Below, one piece after another: positions 58,561 through 64,000 of a stretch of 64,000 bases of DNA (the stretch's first letter is position 1; each line of letters begins with the position of its first letter). Under the pieces are notes generated by a model. The model had not been told where the DNA came from and did no database searches. It saw nothing but the letters and a program-made list of their open reading frames with translations. A program made the translations under genes and the position numbers. This DNA is from Spinacia oleracea (taxonomy: Eukaryota; Streptophyta; Magnoliopsida; Caryophyllales; Amaranthaceae): the NCBI RefSeq assembly GCF_020520425.1, contig NC_079487.1, positions 130,780,385-130,844,384 of the forward strand. Reading direction: 5' to 3'.

Positions 58561-61265
58561 ACGAACGAAAATAGTCACTCATATATTTTTACAATTTCAT
58601 TTGTTCCGTATAACACTAATGAATACTACGTAACTATGGTTGTCCCTTGAAATGAGAAATGCAAGAAATCGGTCGCATAAACCAACAACGTAGTTAAAGC
58701 AGCTCCAAAAGCAATTGAATGCATGGAAATGGTCCTCACTTGGATATTTGTTGTTGTGTGTAATTGGGACAAAACATCATGTACAATAACAAAATTCCAC
58801 GGCTATTTAAGACGAATCATGAATGAAAGAATATGGCAATATGTGGCCTCCAAAATACAAGCACCTACTCCACTACTACTACTTGCTACAAACTTGGAAT
58901 GCATGCAACGATAAATCCTTCTTCATTTGGTACATGTAAGATAAACCAAATAAAATATCTTACCCGAAATGATGAGTTAGGTTTTCTGTTAAGAAAATTA
59001 ATCTACGTGTGAGTTGATTAACGTATAAAATTGAAGGAACAATGCACCTATCACCGATTTATTTGGATTAACTTGGTTTCTTTTTACGCAAAAGTCGTTG
59101 CGCTAACGCACTACTCCGTATAATATTTTTTTGTTCTAAATCTTAACAATGAGTAACAATTAATTTATTCCTATGTCAAAAAAAAACTAATCTTAAAGGG
59201 GTGGGGGTAAACACTTTACCCTTTGTCCCATGTTGATACCCCTCAGTCTCTCAGTGTTCTGAGGCTCTGTTTGACAATCACTTTTAGTCACCTTAAATGA
59301 GTAGGTGCTAATATTCTAAGTTACCCTTAAATGATTAGAAGCGTTTGGGAAAGAGTTGAAATAAAATTTAAGATGGGTTAATGGACTGAAATTAAGACGT
59401 TATCTAAAGTAACGTTTGAAAATCAGTCAGCTGAAATTCGTTCGTTTCTTCCTGTCAAAAGACAAGATTATAAACTCCCGAAAAAAATAAAAAATCCGGA
59501 AAATCTACGTACAAATATCACAAATTTGATACGCTTAAACCCCAGTAACAATAGCAGAGATGGCAAATATTCGAGTCTTTAATTTATTTTTTCACATGAA
59601 GGATTGAAGGAACGAAAGGAGATTCGGGTAATATGAAAGAATTGAACTAGAAGAAGGAAATGTAGAAGAAGAAGAGGAGAGAAATATCACATGTTGGCTT
59701 CTAGGTTGGGCCTTGGGGACTTGAGTGGTAGGCAACTTAGTTTAATTTTTTAAGGTAGGAAATTTCTTTGGTTTTGATGAAGGGTTGGGATTATTTAATT
59801 CTTTTAAAATAAGGTTATCTTTAAAGTTGTATAAATATTCACATTAAAATATTCACGTAAGATTGTCCAGTCACGTAATCAAATGTTAATTTTAATTTTA
59901 AATGATAAATAATGAGATAAAATTGAATATAATAGGAACATATAAATTTTGCTAGGAGTCTAAATAAAAAATAGTGAGATAAAATTGAATATAATAGAAG
60001 TCAAATACCGGTAAAAGACAATAACAGATAAATTTTGCTAGGAGTCTAAATAATAAATAAATACTTAGTAAAAGATAATAATAAATAAATTTTATTAGGA
60101 GTCAACTACCATGTTCTATATATACAACTACATTACACACACACAAAAAAATCTCATTAACGAAGGGCTATTTGTGACGGGCACAAATCCCATATTTTAA
60201 GTGAAATATGACGAGGTAGTCAATTATGACGATCCAACCCACATTCACAACGAGCTTGTAAAGGAATCACGTTGTAATTGTTCTTTTACGACGGGAAATC
60301 CTGTCATTAATACTTTTACCTCAAAAAAAAAAAGTAATAAATCTTACATTCCCTCTGTAATTTTAATGTATTGATAGTATAAACAATTTTAGAGTTATTT
60401 GCAACTATACTTATAATGAAATATTTAGATACATAAATATTAATAAAATAATACTTAAAAATTTCAGTTACTTAAGAAATTAGTTTACCAAACAATTAAT
60501 GCAAACAGGTACCTTATCAGTTTCAGAACCTTATTAATTTCAGGTGTTATCTTACCCATTTCAGCTACTTTATCAGTTTCAGTCCATTTTTAGCTAATGT
60601 TGTCAAACGGTGCCTTAATTGGATCGATCGTGCGGGTTGAGAATATGTATTGTGTAAAAGTGATTCTTTTATCCTTTTCGGTTATGAGAAATTTTGGTTT
60701 AGAAAATGTACATGGAGAATCCAACATGCAAGTAGCACAAAGGAGGATAGAACAAGATCAAAAAAACATATACCAAACACGAAACCAAGTGGAAGCATGA
60801 AAAAGTTCGATTAATTTTGGAATGGATGAAATAATTAATTCACATATAGAGTATGGATAATATTATTTTTGTGACTATTAATTTCGGGCGGTAGGAAAGA
60901 GTACGAAAGGAGTGTCACTAGTTCATACTTCTGCATAGAATACGGTATTCCATGGTCCATGGTAATCCCATACACCGAAAAATTCATAAAACAACCAATG
61001 ATATATGATGATATAGACTTAGTTCCAAATACTCTATGCTAATTATACTCCGACTAGTGTTAATCAAACACGAATATTAAAAAGAAAAAACAGAATAACC
61101 GTCTAACTTCTCAAACTGTAAATGTAGTAGTATAAGTATGAGTGAACGTAGGCCCTTCAAGTATAAAGCAGGCCTCTGTGTTGGAATATCCTCTGTTCAC
61201 CGCATCATATCATATGCCTATATAAAAAGAAAAGGCATCACTAGGAAAGTCCATATATATAAATA

Positions 61266-61830
61266 CCTTAGTTAAGAGACGTGGTTAATAACTAGGTTTG
61301 CCAAACATGGTCATTCAGACACAATATACGCAACTCATTTATAAAAGTAGGTAAGTAGTGGATAAATATCTTAACTGAACATGGTCATTCAGTATATACA
61401 ACTCAATTATAAAAGTAGGTGCGCAGTGGATAAATACCTTAATTAAGAGGTGTGGTTAACAACTAGGTTTGTCAAACATGTCATACAGTATACGCAACTC
61501 AATTATAAAAGTAGTTACGTAGTGGATAAATACCTTAATTAAGAGGTGTAGTTAACAACTGGGTTTTCCAAACATGGTCATACAGTATACGCATCTCAAT
61601 TATAAAAGTAGATACGTAGTGGATAAATACCTTAATTAAGAGGTGTGGTTAACAATTAGATTTGTCGAGCATGGTCATATAGTATATGCAACACAATTAT
61701 AAAAGTAGGTACGTAGTGGATAAATACATAAATTAAGAGGCGTGGTTAACAACTAAATTTGCCGAACATGGTCATACATACAGTTTATGCAACTCAATTA
61801 TAAAAGTAGGTAGTGAATAAATACCTTAAG
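61266..61830. repeat. Minisatellite, ~95-105-bp unit, about six copies
   Basis: The unit contains caattataaaagtaggtacg, tagtggataaataccttaat, taagaggtgtggttaacaac and caaacatggtcat. It is repeated about six times with variation and runs right up to the last exon of the SP1-like gene. Confidence 0.92.
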
Positions 61831-63033
61831 ATTGTGCGAGGCGTGTTAAATAAACACCAAAGGCAAAGAAGGCACAACCAACTGACCAGCGCGACAGTGA
61901 ATCAGACGTATCTCTTAAATTCTTGAACTTAGCAGATACTTCAGCAATCATCTCATTCTTGGTCTTGGATGTTCTACAATATAATACACATTAATTAACA
62001 ACAAATTCATCAAAATTATTAATTAATTAATTAATTAAGATGTTTTAATCCAAAAAAAGGATAAATAAATAATATACAGGAAATAGGGAAGATCTTGAAA
62101 GGGCTTGATAGTTGGAATCCCATTTTCAGAGCTAAAGATGCCAACAGCAGTAACAACTGTACCCACTGGAAGGATTTCTTCTTCAGTAACCTCATCAACT
62201 TGTAATTCACGCCCCTGTAATTAATTATATATAATACGCCACAAATTATTACTCCGTATATATTTCTCGTCAAACTTTGGCAAATTTGCCAAAAAGGACC
62301 TTTTATAACTCAAATTTTGCGAGAAAGGACCTTATATAATTTTTTTTGTGAAAACACACCTTAAAGTAATTTTTTTTGCGAGAAAGGACCTAAGGAATGT
62401 TTCCGGCATTGACTGAGCTTTTCCGGCCATTAACTTGCACGTGAGCAGCACGTGTGGCTTACGTTGGCTAAAGACAATGATTTTCCTGACTCTTGAATTT
62501 TCAAACTTGATTTTATTTCGGTTTTTCTTTTCAACTTTAGGTTTTAAAGCTTAGAATTTTGGAGGAAAATTGGGTGTGATTAGCAAAATAATGCCACACG
62601 TGCTTCTCACGTGCAAGTCAATGGCCGGAAAAAACTCAGTCAATGCCGGAAATTTACTCTTGGTTGTCTTTCGCAAAAAAAATTACATTAATGTGTGATT
62701 TCACAAAAAAAAAATTATATAAGGTCCTTTCTCGCAAAAAAATTTACATTAAGGTGTTATTTCACAAAAAAAAATATATAAGGTCCTTTCTCGCAAAATT
62801 TGGATTATAAAAGGTCCTTTTTAACAAATTTGCCTCAAACTTTTAAACAATCGGGAATATATGTATCATGTATGTGATCGAATATGCTTACTTACATTGT
62901 GATTGTGAGTAAAAATATGTTTCTTATCATAAGAGACTTTCTGTAGAGGAACTTCAACATCTGCACCCTCTAAGTTGATTACCACGTATTCGTTGCATGG
63001 TACTGAAATGTGATCCGCAATAATAAAGGGAAC
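61826..63033 (-). CDS. SP1/SPL2-like GIDE-domain protein, 3' exons (partial, no RING seen)
   Basis: Relatives (MUL1, plant SP1/SPL1/SPL2) are two-pass organelle outer-membrane E3 ligases; SP1 acts on the chloroplast protein import machinery. Three minus-strand exons agree in phase: 63033-62896, 62214-62078 and 61973-61826. The first gives VPFIIADHISVPCNEYVVIN and EVPLQKVSY; the second GRELQVDEVTEEEILPVGTV, TAVGIFSSENGIPTIKPF and DLPYFL, the GIDE-domain signature; the third LTSKTKNEMIAEVSAKFKNL and a membrane span WSVGCAFFAFGVYLTRLA, then a stop. In full-length relatives a RING finger with CVVC follows the second span. Here the stop comes directly after the span and I found no RING-coding exon down to 55.7 kb. 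The 5' exons lie beyond 64000. It could be a truncated paralogue or a gene with an alternative last exon. Confidence 0.8.
62279..62834. mobile_element. Mutator-like MITE in the SP1-like gene intron
   Basis: A perfect 9-bp duplication TCAAACTTT flanks it (62270-62278, 62835-62843). The ends start GGCAAATTTG and continue with mirrored copies of aaaaggaccttttata and gcgagaaaggacc. Arms of about 130 bp enclose a unique middle. No coding capacity. Confidence 0.9.
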
Positions 63034-63253
63034 CTGCACTCGCACAATTTTACATATACTGGGATCCATCATATAATTCACACTTCCTCCGTACCTAAAA
63101 GATTATCTATTGTAATTTTTCGGCTCAAACTTGTACCATGATTTCTCATTATCCATAAGAAATAGTATTTTCATGTGAGGTTTTATTAAATTCGTTTTAA
63201 TATATAATATTAGGTACAAAGTATATGCTAGCTAATCAAGTGATCAGCATATA

Positions 63254-63460
63254 CTCCCTCCGCCCCTTAATACTCGACCCATTTTGACTTTTTACACTAT
63301 TCACATAATTCACTTTGACCCTATTTTATTTCTAGTGTATGAAAACGAATGTTAGTATATAATATTTTGTTGGCTTCATCTTAAAGAAATTAGTGGTCAA
63401 AGTTGTGCATTGACAAACGTGTCCGGTCAAAACAGGTCAAGTATTAAGGGACAGAGGGAG
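63254..63460. mobile_element. Stowaway MITE
   Basis: The ends are CTCCCTCCGCCCCTTAATAC and, read inward from the right, CTCCCTCTGTCCCTTAATAC, with TA duplications at 63252-63253 and 63461-63462; 207 bp. Confidence 0.93.
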
Positions 63461-63555
63461 TATATATTGGACATGCATGTTGGATTTGCTAGGGTTCTTC
63501 GACTGGAGCTCAAATTTGTTGACATGGAATTGTTTTGAGTAATAATCCTAACTAG

Positions 63556-64000
63556 ACCTGTCAAAAATCGACCCGACCCGAAAACCGACCCGAACCCGAC
63601 CCGAAAATACTGGGTCCTGAACAAGATTTTGCGACCCGTAACCCGATTTTATCCGAACCCGAGCAATCCGAAAAGTAATGGGTCAAAACCCGACCGAACC
63701 CGTTTTGGACCCGACCGATTGAAAATCGTTGTATTTATAGTAATAAATGCGATTATGAGAAAATTTAAGCATAATAAACACGCTGTTTTTTACTATTATT
63801 GTGTGTAATATGATTTTAATTTGAATTATACGCCATTTTACGGTTGAATTTGACTAAATATAAACTTATGTAGGAAAATTTGTTAATTTGTGCCCATATT
63901 TTGTATATTTATCACCTAAATTAATGAAAATATAATGCGCGTTTTAAAATCTCTCAACCCGTTGGGTCGACCCGAACCCGAAAGTTCTGGGTCTTGAACA
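63556..64000. mobile_element. CCCGAC-rich hAT-like element, cut by the window end
   Basis: It begins near tagacctgtcaaaaatcgac with dense cgacccgaacccg words, has an AT-rich middle (63720-63950), then the same words again (gtcgacccgaacccg). This is the layout of the other repeat-ended elements here. The right end is outside the window. Confidence 0.5.

Larger units (their letters stand above)
55686..61825. other. Long intergenic region
   Basis: No protein gene is recognised in 6 kb. It holds a weak inverted-repeat element (56970-57275), a 52-bp tandem duplication (57739-57842), an LTR-like stretch (about 58150-58560), a pair of similar ends near 59270 (aggctctgtttgacaa) and 60603-60618 (complement of aggcaccgtttgacaa) that may bound an old 1.3-kb element, and a minisatellite from 61266. 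Open frames at 58723 and 60597 look random. Confidence 0.5.
63034..64000 (-). other. Intron or upstream sequence of the SP1-like gene
   Basis: No further exon is recognised. The acceptor next to 63033 shows that an earlier exon must lie beyond this stretch. It contains a decayed Stowaway-type fragment (about 63086-63235), an intact Stowaway and a truncated CCCGAC-rich element. Confidence 0.5.

Noticed and set aside
60597-60800. 67-codon frame
   Set aside because: No recognised motif, no splice context, AT-rich surroundings. Likely chance.

Overview
This is a nuclear window from a flowering plant, with spliced genes, AT-rich intergenic DNA and many small transposable elements. The protein families, the tRNA-derived SINE type and the many TACTCCGTA words remind me of the spinach/beet/quinoa group (Amaranthaceae, Caryophyllales). 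That placement is inference, since no database was searched.

Genes from left to right: the N-terminal exons of a GRIK/SnAK protein kinase (minus, running off the left edge); ATG12, a ubiquitin-like autophagy protein split over five short exons (plus, 6.62-10.91 kb); an AINTEGUMENTA-like double-AP2 transcription factor of nine exons including a 9-nt micro-exon (plus, 14.19-18.06 kb); a CC-NB-LRR resistance gene with two in-frame stops (plus, 22.58-26.00 kb); a proline-rich, extensin-like membrane protein (plus, 28.44-29.18 kb); tRNA-Val(CAC) at 32.02 kb; eIF3g (plus, 34.28-37.01 kb); a bHLH factor of the POPEYE/bHLH47 type (minus, 40.11-42.29 kb); a growth-regulating factor (GRF) with QLQ and WRC domains (minus, 45.78-47.42 kb); and the 3' exons of a GIDE-domain SP1/SPL2-like protein, with no RING in view (minus, 61.83-63.03 kb and off the right edge).

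Between 48.60 and 55.69 kb lies a Ty1/copia LTR retrotransposon on the minus strand. Its two 215-bp LTRs look identical and a 5-bp target duplication is intact. A 1.78-kb non-autonomous CACTA element sits inside it with a 3-bp duplication. The rest of the intergenic and intronic DNA carries Stowaway and Tourist MITEs, hAT-like elements with repeat-rich ends, two Mutator-like MITEs with 9-10 bp duplications, two SINEs with target duplications, and several micro- and minisatellites. One hAT element is nested in a Stowaway-type element, and another copy in the window shows what the target site looked like before insertion.

The genes act separately: energy signalling, autophagy, growth control, defence, cell wall, translation, iron response and organelle quality control. 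I see no cluster or operon-like system. The best leads are a GRF that has lost the miR396 site, a RING-less SP1-like reading frame, an NLR disabled by two changes that each look like C-to-T, a near-perfect palindromic MITE, and the unexplained abundance of TACTCCGTA.
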